Shown: positions 1 through 8,506, counted from the stretch's first letter. The stretch is DNA of 60,298 bases from an uncultured Eubacteriales bacterium (GCA_902801765.1 CADCJO010000005.1:1-60298); one strand, 5' to 3'. The notes: a model not told the origin generated them from the sequence alone. Numbers and translations are program-made.

Positions 1-49
1 AATGATCCAGTGGATCATTCTCAGCGTAGGCCGGGCGGCAGCCCCGTGA

Positions 50-93
50 GAAATCTCCTGGTGCAGGTGCACGAGGGCCGCATAGGCCCTCGC
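50..93 (+). repeat. 44-bp terminal repeat, copy 1
   Basis: This 44-bp sequence recurs identically but inverted at 60224-60267. It contains a hairpin with arms CGAGGGCC and GGCCCTCG around GCATA. Bases 1-19 just outside form another near-perfect palindrome (AATGATCCA, one base, TGGATCATT). Together the two copies bracket the window, which suggests a dispersed intergenic repeat at which a contig assembly may have ended. Confidence 0.8.
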
Positions 94-128
94 TTCGTCG
101 CTTTTTATACTTTATAAACCTATGAAGG

Positions 129-160
129 AAAAGGGCAGCAGCCCATACAGACCGCTGCCC
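129..160 (-). terminator. Terminator after the small membrane protein
   Basis: Read on the minus strand, GGGCAGC and GCTGCCC pair around a 14-base loop and are followed by TTTT. It lies 12 bases beyond the stop of the 131-residue membrane protein and would end the GH3 operon. The T-run is short, so efficiency is uncertain. Confidence 0.55.
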
Positions 161-172
161 CAGGATACTTGA

Positions 173-568
173 TTAAGCCTTGGATTTTTTGTTGAAGCTG
201 GCAAGGATGGCCGTGATGATGGCAACGATGTTGACGCCCGCCAGGGTATAGTTCATGCCCGCCAGTTCGGGCTGACCGACCATCTTGATGCCGTTCATGG
301 CTTCGGCGATGTTCCAGATGCCGTCGGAGAACACAGTCATGCACACGTAGGCCAGGGCCACCGCGCCGATGATGGAGGTGAAATCCGTCCAGGGCTTTTC
401 ACCCAGGAAGGCCAGTCCTTCGCAGACGATGGCCACGGCCAGCGCCGCGTAAACCAAAGGCTGCACCTGCCCGCCCTTGGAGCCGTAGACCAGCAGCAGA
501 ACGAGCGTCACGAGAGCGAGAACACAGGTGATGGCCGCAAAATAGAAGCCGATGCTCTTTTTCTTCAT
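173..568 (-). CDS. Small four-helix membrane protein, function unknown
   Basis: A 131-residue protein with four predicted membrane helices (about residues 6-30, 34-56, 62-82 and 107-126), a basic start (MKKKS) and a basic end (NKKSKA). No family is recognised. The start chosen is the ATG at 568, preceded by a GAGGGAGGAAAA ribosome binding site; an upstream in-frame extension is only the other frame of the GH3 gene. It follows the membrane-anchored GH3 with a 14-bp gap, so the two are very likely co-transcribed. A role as partner or accessory of the anchored glycosidase is inferred from position alone. Confidence 0.75.
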   Translation of the reverse strand: MKKKSIGFYFAAITCVLALVTLVLLLVYGSKGGQVQPLVYAALAVAIVCEGLAFLGEKPWTDFTSIIGAVALAYVCMTVFSDGIWNIAEAMNGIKMVGQPELAGMNYTLAGVNIVAIITAILASFNKKSKA

Positions 569-582
569 GTTCTTTTCCTCCC

Positions 583-3500
583 TCAGTTTTCCTTCTTCTT
601 GCCGTTCAGCTTGGACACGGCCAGCATGCACAGGCTCAGGGCGGCCAGCGCGCCGGAAGCGATCTGGGTCGCGTTGATGGCGGTGACCCACCAAGGGGTG
701 ATGTGCTCGATCACGGCGGTGGAGCTGTAACCATTGGTGATGACGGAGCGGCTGATGGCGTATTCCCAGCTGATGGCGGCTTCCTTGAGCAGGTTCAGCA
801 GATAGCCGTCATCGGTTTCCCGGGCCTTGTTCAGCACCCAGTTTCCATGGCCGCCCACGCCGTCCAGGCACCATTCCTGGGTACCGGCGGCCAGCACTTC
901 CGCGGCGTGATACTTGAAGCCGCCGTCGGTGTATTCGCCGAAGCAGGGAGCGGCGTCGGTGTCGATCGCGCCCTGCCAGCCCCATTCGTTGCGCAGCACC
1001 TGGGTGTTCAGGGCATAGCTGGAGGAGTTCCACTTGAGGGCCAGGCGGGAGAAGGACTGCATGATGCCGCCGGCCTTGGCCTTGCGCACGGAGCCTTCAA
1101 AGGCCCGCAGGTTGCCTTCGCGGAAAGCCTGTTCGTTGAAGAAGCAGGCCACGCCTTCGCGGTAGAATTCCTGATCGTTGCCCACGAAGTGCTTGGGCGC
1201 GGCGTGGGAACCGGTCTTTTCCATGGCTTCCACTTCTGCGGCGCCGGCCAGGTAGTTCATGGTGGGGCATTCGGACATGTACTCGAAGCTGCGGCCGCCG
1301 AAGGGGGTGCGGTGCAGGTCGTTGCCCACGTTGTAGTTGATCATGAACTTGCTCCACATGCCGTCCTCGCCCATCATGGTGCCGCGGCCCGCAATGATGT
1401 CATAGTTGAAGGTGCCGGTCATGATGGGATTGGAGCAGTAGCGGGTGGTGGGCACGGTGACTTCTTCTTCGCCCACCTTCACGGGGATGGGATAATTGCC
1501 GCCCACGGAGTCGCATCCGTCGCCCACGCCGAAGGAGGGGCTCAGCTCACCCACGGCGGGGCAGGAGAAGCTTTCAGCGGTGGCGTTGGGCAGGTCTTCC
1601 ACCTTGAGCTGGTAGATGAACTTTTCCCAGGTTTCGGTATCGGAGAGGGGAATGTCCTTCATGGAGGCCAGGTTCAGGCCGCTTTCCACGCCGAACTTGG
1701 CGGCGATTTCGTTGAAGCTTGGGGCGTCGGCGGGCTTTTCATACCATTCGCCGTCCAGCACGTCCATCATGTCCTTGGTGGCGCTGACGGTGGTCTGGCT
1801 CACAGGGAAGGTGCCCGCCCAGTCGCTGCGGCTCAGATAGGTGCCCGCACCGGGAACCCAGTAATTCAGGTCGCAGTCCGCGAACTGGTTGGTCACGGCC
1901 ACGCCGTTTTCGCCGTAGCGGTACTTTTCTTCGTTGAAGGTTTCGCTCCACTTGTAGCTCTTGGCGGATACGCCGTCGGCGGTCATGCCGTTGGCGGCGG
2001 TGTAGCCCTGGGCGGCGAGCACGTTGTTCAGCGCGTCGTGCACGTCGTCGCCGATAGCCAGGAAGTAATCGCCGCCGGAGAGGATGTAGCCGCCCGCGCC
2101 GCTGTTGGCGGTCATGTCATAGCTGGCCAGCAGGTACTTGTCGATGGTCACGGTCACAGTTTCGGAAGCGCCGGGCTGGAGCATCTGGGTCTTGCCGAAG
2201 CCCACGATGGCGATGGCGGATTTTTCCACCTTGTGTTCTTTTTCGTAGGCATCATAAGGCGTCTGGGCATACACCTGCACCACGCTCTTGCCGGGCACGG
2301 AGCCGGTGTTTTTCACGGTGGCCTTCACGGTGATTTCGTCATCGCCCACGGTCACGCTGTCCAGGGTCTGCTCGAAGGTGGTATAGCTGAGGCCGAAGCC
2401 AAAAGGATACTGCACTTCGTCGGCATAGTTCCAATTGGCCGCGCCCTTCAGCGCGCCCACGCTGGAGGTGGCGTTGCCCTGGCCCATCACGGCGTCGGCA
2501 TAGCGGGTTTCGTAATAGCGGTAGCCGATGTAAATGCTTTCGGCCTGGAAGGACATGTATTCGGCCTGTTCGTCCTGGCCGATGGTGGCGTTGATTTCGT
2601 CCACGTTGGCAAACTTGGGGGTATCGGTGCCGGAGTTCACCACAGCGGGGGCGGACAGGGAATTGGTGGCGTAGGTGTCCACCAGCTTACCGGAGGGGTT
2701 CACGACGCCCTTGAGGATCTCCGCCACGCCGGTGAAGCCCTGATGGCCGGGATAGCCGATGAACAGGATGGCGTCTGCGTATTCCTTGATTTCGTGCACT
2801 TCCATCTGGTTGGGGCTGTTCAGCAGCACGACCACCTTGCCGAAGTTCGCGCGCACCAGCTCCAGCAGGTCGCGTTCGTTCTTATGCAGCGCCAGGGAGC
2901 TGATGGGATCGGCGGAACCGCCCTCGTCGTCCTTGTCCTGCATATTCAGGTCGGTGCCTTCGGCGCCTTCGCGGGTGAACACCACGATGGCGGCGTCGTT
3001 AAAGTCGGCGAAGCTGTCGGTGTACTGTTCGTAGAACGCGCGGTTCTCTTCCGTGCCGGCGGCGGAGCCGTTGACCTGGATGGAAGCGCCGCCCCAGGGG
3101 GTGGTGCTCAGCACGCCGCGGGCGGCGGTGCCGGACAGCAGGCCGTTCCACAGGGTTTCATTGACCTGGAAGCCCTGGGCTTCCAGCGCGGTTTTCAGGT
3201 CGATGGCGTTGATCGCGCCGGTCTTGACCTTGGTGCCTGCGGAAGAAGCCTGGTAGGCGGGGTCCACCGCGCCGTGGCCGAACACGGAGATCTTGGTCAC
3301 GTCCGTCAGGGGCAGCACGCTGTTGTTGTTCATCAGCAGCGCCGCGCCTTCGCGCATTTCGTTCACGTTCTGCTCCAGCGCCGCGGCGATGGCTTTCGCC
3401 TGGGCTTCGGGATCGTCGAACGCGCCGAACTGGCTCTTGAAGTAGGTCGTGTCAGCAGGGGCCGTGCCCTTTTCCACCACGCGGGCGGTGTTGATGCCCA

Positions 3501-3615
3501 GCGTGCTGTTGATGTAGCTGGCGTTGGCGGTGGCCAGCGTGTTGCCGATCAGCGCGATCACCAGAATGACCGCGAAAATCGACGTGAGGCCGGACCACAG
3601 TTTGGAATTTTTCAA
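583..3615 (-). CDS. Membrane-anchored glycoside hydrolase family 3 with swapped domain order
   Basis: GH3 enzymes are retaining exo-glycosidases, usually beta-glucosidases or xylosidases. In this 1010-residue protein the domains are permuted. The alpha/beta sandwich comes first (LLMNNNSVLPL near residue 90, then IAIVGFG and PFGFGLSYTTFE), followed by the fibronectin-like part. The TIM-barrel half comes last: HRTPFGGRSFEY, APKHFVGNDQE and the nucleophile motif GAIDTDAAP with Asp887. The usual SDW there reads TDA. A helix at residues 8-30 and another at about 975-1000 followed by KLNGKKKEN suggest anchoring at both ends with the catalytic part outside. The start codon is TTG, 8 bases after GGAGG. 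Swapped GH3 domains are known in some ruminal Firmicutes. The substrate cannot be read from the sequence. Confidence 0.9.
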   Translation of the reverse strand: MKNSKLWSGLTSIFAVILVIALIGNTLATANASYINSTLGINTARVVEKGTAPADTTYFKSQFGAFDDPEAQAKAIAAALEQNVNEMREGAALLMNNNSVLPLTDVTKISVFGHGAVDPAYQASSAGTKVKTGAINAIDLKTALEAQGFQVNETLWNGLLSGTAARGVLSTTPWGGASIQVNGSAAGTEENRAFYEQYTDSFADFNDAAIVVFTREGAEGTDLNMQDKDDEGGSADPISSLALHKNERDLLELVRANFGKVVVLLNSPNQMEVHEIKEYADAILFIGYPGHQGFTGVAEILKGVVNPSGKLVDTYATNSLSAPAVVNSGTDTPKFANVDEINATIGQDEQAEYMSFQAESIYIGYRYYETRYADAVMGQGNATSSVGALKGAANWNYADEVQYPFGFGLSYTTFEQTLDSVTVGDDEITVKATVKNTGSVPGKSVVQVYAQTPYDAYEKEHKVEKSAIAIVGFGKTQMLQPGASETVTVTIDKYLLASYDMTANSGAGGYILSGGDYFLAIGDDVHDALNNVLAAQGYTAANGMTADGVSAKSYKWSETFNEEKYRYGENGVAVTNQFADCDLNYWVPGAGTYLSRSDWAGTFPVSQTTVSATKDMMDVLDGEWYEKPADAPSFNEIAAKFGVESGLNLASMKDIPLSDTETWEKFIYQLKVEDLPNATAESFSCPAVGELSPSFGVGDGCDSVGGNYPIPVKVGEEEVTVPTTRYCSNPIMTGTFNYDIIAGRGTMMGEDGMWSKFMINYNVGNDLHRTPFGGRSFEYMSECPTMNYLAGAAEVEAMEKTGSHAAPKHFVGNDQEFYREGVACFFNEQAFREGNLRAFEGSVRKAKAGGIMQSFSRLALKWNSSSYALNTQVLRNEWGWQGAIDTDAAPCFGEYTDGGFKYHAAEVLAAGTQEWCLDGVGGHGNWVLNKARETDDGYLLNLLKEAAISWEYAISRSVITNGYSSTAVIEHITPWWVTAINATQIASGALAALSLCMLAVSKLNGKKKEN

Positions 3616-3886
3616 GGCTGTCTCCTCCCTTTTGCAACGGGCTGCAAGCCCATCTCATGTCACGATCAGTATAAATGATACCAAATCGGCAGGGAAAGAC
3701 GTACTTCGTAACTGGTCGTTTTTTTGACGCAGGTGGTTTCGCTTTTTGCGTTTTCTTATCGTTTAATACTATTTCTCGTCTAAAATATTGAAAGATTCGG
3801 GATGGATTTTTCGTTCTGGCAAAGCTGAATGAAGGGAGGCGTAGCAGCGCTACGTTGACCGGAAGAGAAATAGTATAAAGGGTAAA
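3616..3886. other. Intergenic region upstream of GH3
   Basis: No credible gene. It holds the leader of the GH3 gene, read leftwards. A TATACT/TATCAT-like element near 3675-3685 could be its -10 box (TGGTATCAT resembles an extended -10), but no convincing -35 is present. The rest is AT-rich and featureless up to the deoC terminator. Confidence 0.4.
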
Positions 3887-3929
3887 AAGCAAAAACGAGG
3901 CAGAGAACTTTTTCCGTTCCCTGCCTCGT
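3887..3929 (-). terminator. Terminator after deoC
   Basis: On the minus strand a 13-bp near-perfect stem (CGAGGCAGGGAAC with GTTCTCTGCCTCG, one G-U type mismatch) has a short loop and is followed by TTTTT. It lies 34 bases past the deoC stop. This is a standard intrinsic terminator. Confidence 0.85.
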
Positions 3930-3962
3930 CAGCTTTGAGATTGATGATGGATTGCAAGGCTG

Positions 3963-4703
3963 TCAGTACGCACCGTTTCCGGCGTTTTCCACCGGGCTGA
4001 GCGGCTGATCGGTGAGGGTCCCTTCCTCCAGGCGCTTCTTGGCTTCCTCCATGATCTTGACCGTGGCGGAGACGCCGCAGCGGGAAGCGCCCGCGTTTCG
4101 GCAGGCCAGCACCATGTCCAGCGTGCGGATGCCGCCGGACGCCTTGACCCGCACCTTGTCGGATACCGCGGCGCGCATCAGCTTCACGTCGGCCACTGTC
4201 GCCCCGGCGGAGCCGTAGCCTGTGGAGGTTTTCACAAAATCCGCCCCCGCCGCTTCACTCAGGCGGCAGGCCAGGTTCTTCTGCTCGTCGTTCAGGTAAC
4301 AGGTTTCCAGGATGACCTTCAAAATGGCGTCCCGGCTGTGGGCCTTCTGGGCCAGCTGGGCGATTTCATCCTGCACATAGGCGGAATCGCCATGCAGCAG
4401 CCGGCCGATGTTCAGCACCATGTCCAGCTCCACGCAGCCGTCATCCAAGGCTTTTTCCGCCTCGAACACTTTCACGCTCGCGTGGTGCGCGCCGTGGGGG
4501 AAGCCGATCACCGTGCAGGGCTTGACGCCGCTGCCGGACAGCAGCTTCACCACCAGGGGCATGTCCCCCGGGCGGGCGCAGACCGTGGCGGTGTCGTATT
4601 GCAGGGCAATGTCGCAGCCCTTGCGGATGTCGTCCTCCGTCAGGAAGGGCTGCAGGGTGGAATGATCCAGGGTCTTGGCGATGTCGTACAGGGTAATGGA
4701 CAT
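3963..4703 (-). CDS. deoC: Deoxyribose-phosphate aldolase
   Basis: Cytosolic class I aldolase that splits 2-deoxy-D-ribose 5-phosphate into acetaldehyde and glyceraldehyde 3-phosphate in deoxynucleoside catabolism. The 246-residue product carries the family signatures: ELDMVLNIG with Asp94, the Schiff-base lysine Lys158 in FVKTSTGYGSAG, and Lys187 in VKASGGIRT. The ATG at 4703 is used because AGGAGG lies 6 bases upstream; an in-frame ATG 18 bases earlier would put that site inside the gene. No other deoxynucleoside genes are adjacent, so it appears to stand alone. Identification is firm. Confidence 0.95.
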   Translation of the reverse strand: MSITLYDIAKTLDHSTLQPFLTEDDIRKGCDIALQYDTATVCARPGDMPLVVKLLSGSGVKPCTVIGFPHGAHHASVKVFEAEKALDDGCVELDMVLNIGRLLHGDSAYVQDEIAQLAQKAHSRDAILKVILETCYLNDEQKNLACRLSEAAGADFVKTSTGYGSAGATVADVKLMRAAVSDKVRVKASGGIRTLDMVLACRNAGASRCGVSATVKIMEEAKKRLEEGTLTDQPLSPVENAGNGAY

Positions 4704-4730
4704 GCGATCCCTCCTTCTCATGTTATGTAG

Positions 4731-4829
4731 TTCAAAGTTCCAAGTTCTAAGCGATAAAGTCTGAATAGTCCGGTCTCCATGATATACTGACCACTATTGG
4801 CTTGGAACTTAGAACTTGGAACTTAGAAC
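4731..4829. repeat. Intergenic direct and inverted repeats
   Basis: A 14-bp unit CTTGGAACTTAGAA occurs twice in tandem (4801-4814 and 4815-4828). Its inverse (GTTCCAAGTTCTAAG, 4737-4751) pairs perfectly with 4808-4822, so the leader between the zinc-ribbon gene and deoC could fold into a 15-bp stem with a 56-base loop. No T-run follows, so it is not an obvious terminator. Confidence 0.7.
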
Positions 4830-4857
4830 AATGATTTAAACGGCAAATAAATATAGG

Positions 4858-5505
4858 TTACTTTCCTTTACAATACTTCCCCACATACGCCTTCGCCAGT
4901 TCGTATTCCTCCGGCGGCAGGCGCAGCACGAGGGGCGCGAGGTGCGGGGTGTGGTAGAGGGCGATGACGGCTTTTCCAGGGCGGTACTGCACCTGGGCCA
5001 CATCCTTCCACAAAAGGTGGCGTTCCTGGCTCAGATGCACCACACTGCCGTCCTGCTGAGGCACATTCTTATTGGGGTCGGCGCTTTGCAGCCGCGCCCA
5101 GCTTTTCCATTTCTGCGGCCCGTGCCAGGTGCGCAGATGCGCGCCCTGGGCGTCCAGCTTGAACACGTCCACCTCCTGTCCCTGCAAAAGCAGGAACAGC
5201 AGGGTGACCGCCATACCCACGGGCACGAGGGCCAAAATCATCCGAGGCAGAGAACCGCGGAACAGCACGCCCGCCGCCTCTCCCCCATTGATCGCGGCCT
5301 CCATGCCAAACACCACCGCCATTAGCAGCAGCGCGGCGGAGGTCAGCGCGGTCAGCGCGGCGCGCCACGCGCGCCCGTCCATCAGTGGATTGACGGCGAT
5401 GCTCCACTGATCCATCTGGGCGGACACGGCGGCGCGCTTGCCGCAGCCGGTGCAGGTGTCCCCGGGGCTTTCCAGGCTGCAGCGTTTACAGTAGCTGTAG
5501 ATCAT
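4858..5505 (-). CDS. Zinc-ribbon membrane protein, function unknown
   Basis: A 215-residue protein. The N-terminus carries two CxxC knuckles (Cys6, Cys9, Cys18, Cys21) of a zinc ribbon. Two membrane helices follow (about residues 46-70 and 83-107), then a roughly 105-residue soluble C-terminal part rich in Trp, Gln and His. The ATG overlaps the gpmI stop codon as ATGA, which indicates translational coupling. No enzyme motif is visible. Similar zinc-ribbon plus membrane architectures are common unassigned proteins in Clostridia, and linkage to gpmI may be only operonic. Confidence 0.75.
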   Translation of the reverse strand: MIYSYCKRCSLESPGDTCTGCGKRAAVSAQMDQWSIAVNPLMDGRAWRAALTALTSAALLLMAVVFGMEAAINGGEAAGVLFRGSLPRMILALVPVGMAVTLLFLLLQGQEVDVFKLDAQGAHLRTWHGPQKWKSWARLQSADPNKNVPQQDGSVVHLSQERHLLWKDVAQVQYRPGKAVIALYHTPHLAPLVLRLPPEEYELAKAYVGKYCKGK

Positions 5506-7043
5506 TCAATCAGGCTCTTTCCGGTCATTTCCTTGGGCACTTCCACGCCCATGCTGGTGAGCATGGTGGGCGCGATGTCGGCCAGCCGTCCGCCGGAGCG
5601 AAGGGACTTTCCGATCAGCGCTTCGTCGCAGGCGATGAAAGGCACGGGGTTGGTGGTATGGGCGGTGAAGGGCTCCTTGGTGATGGGGTCGATCATCTGG
5701 TCGGCGTTGCCGTGGTCGGCGGTCACAAAGGCGCGGCCGCCCTTCTTGATAATTTCGCTCACCAGCATGGCTACGTCCTTGTCGATTTCCCGCACAGCTT
5801 CGATGGCAGCGGGGATAACGCCGGTGTGGCCCACCATGTCGCAGTTGGCGTAGTTCAGGATCATCACGTCATACTTGCCGCTGTCGATCAGCTCCAGGGC
5901 CTTGGCGGTCACTTCGGGGGCGCTCATTTCGGGCTTCATATCGAAGGTGGCCACCTTGGGAGAATCGATCAGGAAGCGTTCTTCGCCCTCGTTGGGGGCT
6001 TCCACGCCGCCGTTGAAGAAGAAGGTCACGTGGGCGTACTTCTGGGTTTCGGCGATGTGCGCCTGGGTCATGCCCAGCTTGGCCAGATATTCGCCCAGAG
6101 TGTTGTTCAGATTTTCGGGCGGGTTGACCACCTTCAGGTTGGTGAACGTGGCGTCGTACTGCGTCATGGACACGTACTGCACGGGGATGTAGCCCTTCTT
6201 GCGCTGGAAGCCCGGGAAGTCTTCCATGATGAAGGCGCGGGTGATCTGGCGGGCGCGGTCGGGACGGAAGTTAAAGAAGATGATACTGTCGCCCGGCTCC
6301 ACGGTGGTCAGAGGCTTGCCGTCCTTTTCGATGACGGTGGGCAGCATGAATTCGTCGGTCTTGCCGTTGTCATAGCTGTGCTGCACGGCGTCCACGGGGT
6401 CGGTTTCCCGCACGCCTTCGCCCAGGGCGATGGCGTCGTAGCCCTTTTCCACGCGGTCCCAGATGTTGTCGCGGTCCATGCCCCAGAAGCGGCCCTGGAT
6501 GGACGCCACCTGGCCCACGCCGATTTCCTTCATCTTGGCGACCAGCTGGCGCATATAGTCGATGGCGGAGGTGGGCGGCACGTCGCGGCCGTCCAGATAG
6601 CAATGGACGAACACCTTGGAAAGGCCCCGCTTTTTCGCCATTTCCAGCAGGGCGTACAGGTGGGTGATGTGGCTGTGCACGCCGCCGTCGGAGAGCAGGC
6701 CCATCAGATGCAGGCTGCCGCCGTTTTTCTTTACGCTGTCCATGGCCCAGATGAGGGGTTCTTTTTCAAAAAACACGCCGTCCTGAATATCCTTGGTGAT
6801 GCGGGTCAGTTCCTGATACACGATGCGGCCCGCGCCCATGTTCAGATGGCCCACTTCGCTGTTGCCCATCTGGCCGTCCGGCAGGCCCACGTCCATGCCG
6901 CTGGCACCCAGCTGGGTGTGGGGATACCGAGCCATGAGCTTATCCAGTTCGGGCGTGCCCGCCATATAAATCGCGTTGCCCTCGTGGTTGGGGTTGATGC
7001 CAAAGCCGTCCATGATGATCAGGGCCGTCATTTTCTTGTCCAT
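5502..7043 (-). CDS. gpmI: 2,3-bisphosphoglycerate-independent phosphoglycerate mutase
   Basis: Manganese-dependent glycolytic enzyme of the alkaline phosphatase superfamily that interconverts 3- and 2-phosphoglycerate in the cytosol. The 513-residue length is typical. The N-terminal metal motif LIIMDGFG and the phospho-serine loop GNSEVGHLNMGAG (Ser62) are intact. The RDNIWDRVEKGYDA stretch and the C-terminal metal ligands in NYANCDMVGHTG and TADHGNADQM are also intact. It starts at ATG 7043 and is driven by a clear sigma-A promoter about 85 bases upstream. The downstream zinc-ribbon gene overlaps its stop. Confidence 0.97.
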   Translation of the reverse strand: MDKKMTALIIMDGFGINPNHEGNAIYMAGTPELDKLMARYPHTQLGASGMDVGLPDGQMGNSEVGHLNMGAGRIVYQELTRITKDIQDGVFFEKEPLIWAMDSVKKNGGSLHLMGLLSDGGVHSHITHLYALLEMAKKRGLSKVFVHCYLDGRDVPPTSAIDYMRQLVAKMKEIGVGQVASIQGRFWGMDRDNIWDRVEKGYDAIALGEGVRETDPVDAVQHSYDNGKTDEFMLPTVIEKDGKPLTTVEPGDSIIFFNFRPDRARQITRAFIMEDFPGFQRKKGYIPVQYVSMTQYDATFTNLKVVNPPENLNNTLGEYLAKLGMTQAHIAETQKYAHVTFFFNGGVEAPNEGEERFLIDSPKVATFDMKPEMSAPEVTAKALELIDSGKYDVMILNYANCDMVGHTGVIPAAIEAVREIDKDVAMLVSEIIKKGGRAFVTADHGNADQMIDPITKEPFTAHTTNPVPFIACDEALIGKSLRSGGRLADIAPTMLTSMGVEVPKEMTGKSLIE

Positions 7044-7125
7044 ACTGATTAACTCCTTTGCAAATCATTCTGTTGACAGCGGGTCTGAGTTTTTCCCACC
7101 GTAAAGCCATATCATTACAGGATAT

Positions 7126-7154
7126 ATTATACCCAAAGTGAGGCCGTCCTTCAA
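7126..7154 (-). promoter_or_regulatory. Sigma-A promoter of gpmI
   Basis: On the minus strand TTGAAG (7154-7149) and TATAAT (7131-7126) are separated by exactly 17 bases. The expected start site near 7119 leaves a leader of about 75 bases before the gpmI ATG. Confidence 0.75.
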
Positions 7155-7166
7155 GCCCTTTCCACG

Positions 7167-7201
7167 AAAAAAAGACGGCTGCCCACGCCTGACAGCCGTC
7201 T
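7167..7201 (-). terminator. Terminator after the secreted orphan
   Basis: A 9-bp perfect stem (AGACGGCTG with CAGCCGTCT) with an 11-base loop is followed on the minus strand by seven T residues. It lies 22 bases beyond the stop of the 293-residue secreted protein. Confidence 0.9.
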
Positions 7202-7223
7202 GATCATGCTGACTGTGTACCGG

Positions 7224-8105
7224 TCAGAATTCCCACAGGTACAGCGCCCCTGTATCTCCGCTCATATCCACAGCATAGCGGTGGGTGGCGCCGTCTTCGT
7301 CAACAAAGGAAATACCATTGTTGGGAATATCGCCATAGAATGTCAGCGACAGCCGTATCGGAGAATCAGGATTCAATTCGTCCAGCTTGTATACCGTTTC
7401 CGTGTCAAAGATGATTCCCGCCTCGTCGTCAAAACCTGTCATATCCAGGGAAAGCACCTGGACATCCCGGACAGGCCGCCGGGCCGCGAACGTCACCCAG
7501 GTACTGTATTCATCATCACTGACCACGATGGAAGGCAGGCCGTCCATCTCCTCGCCGTCTTCCACGCGCACGGCGGGCAGCGGGCCGAAGGACACGGTTT
7601 TCAGGATGGCGGATAAACGTCTTCCAAAGCCTTCCATGGCCTCCATCGGGCAGCTGAGATACGCCGCCGCCCATTCATCTCCGGCTTGAATCACGTAAAA
7701 CCCCTGCATGATTTCTTCATTGAAATCTGCGAACTTTTCAAAACCTGTGATCTTTCCGCCTGCTTCGCAGGGATATTCGTCCATCTCTTCTTCGTCGTCG
7801 CCGTTCACAGCCAAATATTTTTCAGCGGGAATCCCAACGGAATTGGACGTCATGATTTCCAAATAAACCGGCAGGTCGCTTTCCACGGGATAAACCGTCA
7901 GGCTTTGCCCGCTCTCCGACTGGCTGTCATTCACGGTGAACGTTTCCGCGTCGTACCAGAAGGAGAAGCCCCAGGGTGTTTCATACAGCGTTTCGGTGAC
8001 AGGTTCCGCTTCCCCTTCCAGATAAACCACGCCCTCACGCGTTTCTGCACAGGCGGCGCTTGCCAGCAGAGCAATCATCATTAAAGCATTTATCAGTCGT
8101 TTCAT
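7224..8105 (-). CDS. Secreted acidic protein, function unknown
   Basis: A 293-residue protein with a signal peptide (MKRLINALMMIALLASAACA, probably cut before Glu21). Cys19 sits in an AAC context, so lipoprotein processing is also possible. The mature part is strongly acidic, including an EEEMDEYP patch, and is predicted to be mostly beta strand, with no family motif recognised. It has its own promoter and terminator, so it is a single-gene unit. Start is ATG 8105 after AGGAGGAATTCGC. It could be a cell-surface or stress-related protein, but nothing in the sequence decides this. Confidence 0.75.
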   Translation of the reverse strand: MKRLINALMMIALLASAACAETREGVVYLEGEAEPVTETLYETPWGFSFWYDAETFTVNDSQSESGQSLTVYPVESDLPVYLEIMTSNSVGIPAEKYLAVNGDDEEEMDEYPCEAGGKITGFEKFADFNEEIMQGFYVIQAGDEWAAAYLSCPMEAMEGFGRRLSAILKTVSFGPLPAVRVEDGEEMDGLPSIVVSDDEYSTWVTFAARRPVRDVQVLSLDMTGFDDEAGIIFDTETVYKLDELNPDSPIRLSLTFYGDIPNNGISFVDEDGATHRYAVDMSGDTGALYLWEF

Positions 8106-8137
8106 GCGAATTCCTCCTTTATGGGTTGTCCAAGTTT

Positions 8138-8166
8138 ATTATACTGCATTTACTTTGTTTGCGCAA
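8138..8166 (-). promoter_or_regulatory. Promoter of the secreted orphan
   Basis: Minus-strand TTGCGC (8166-8161) and TATAAT (8143-8138) are spaced by 17 bases. The predicted start is near 8131, giving a 25-base leader that includes the AGGAGG site. Confidence 0.7.
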
Positions 8167-8497
8167 GAAAACACGAATGTAAAAGATTGGGCAAGGAATT
8201 CGACCGGTGTATTGAAAGAACGCCTTCAATCACGCTCCAATCCCTTGCGGGGGAAGGCGGGCCGCGCGGCTCGGATAAGATGAGCTCACCCGCTGGAATG
8301 CAGGGAAAAGGAACGCCCCAGCCGTTAAGCGCGAACTTGCTTGATAATGCTGACTATCCTGGTTCCGCACACGACGCCATCCGTAGTCCTTCCGGCCCCG
8401 ACTACGGTGAGAACAGGCCCAAAGATGATTGCGGGTAAAGAACCTGGGTTTTGAGCATTGGTTTGGACAAATTTCCATCTGCATCCGGCTGATAATA
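8167..8497. other. Intergenic region without a recognised gene
   Basis: About 330 bases between two divergent promoters. The short open frames here have no ribosome binding site and no recognisable content. An 8-bp inverted repeat (CCGTAGTC at 8381-8388 and GACTACGG at 8400-8407) is the only structure seen; no T-run follows it. Nothing else is supported. Confidence 0.4.
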
Positions 8498-8506
8498 TGA
8501 TATAAT
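8498..8506 (+). promoter_or_regulatory. Extended -10 promoter for the sialidase-fold gene
   Basis: TGATATAAT fits the extended -10 form (TG, one base, TATAAT). No good -35 lies 16-18 bases upstream. It precedes the ATG at 8577 by about 70 bases and would start the 8.6-12.2 kb gene pair. Confidence 0.5.

Noticed and set aside
703-3678. A 991-codon open frame on the plus strand opposite the GH3 gene
   Set aside because: It is the mirror of a high-GC coding strand; its translation is rich in Gly, His, Val and Ala without domains, and it has no proper RBS. The GH3 frame has all family motifs.
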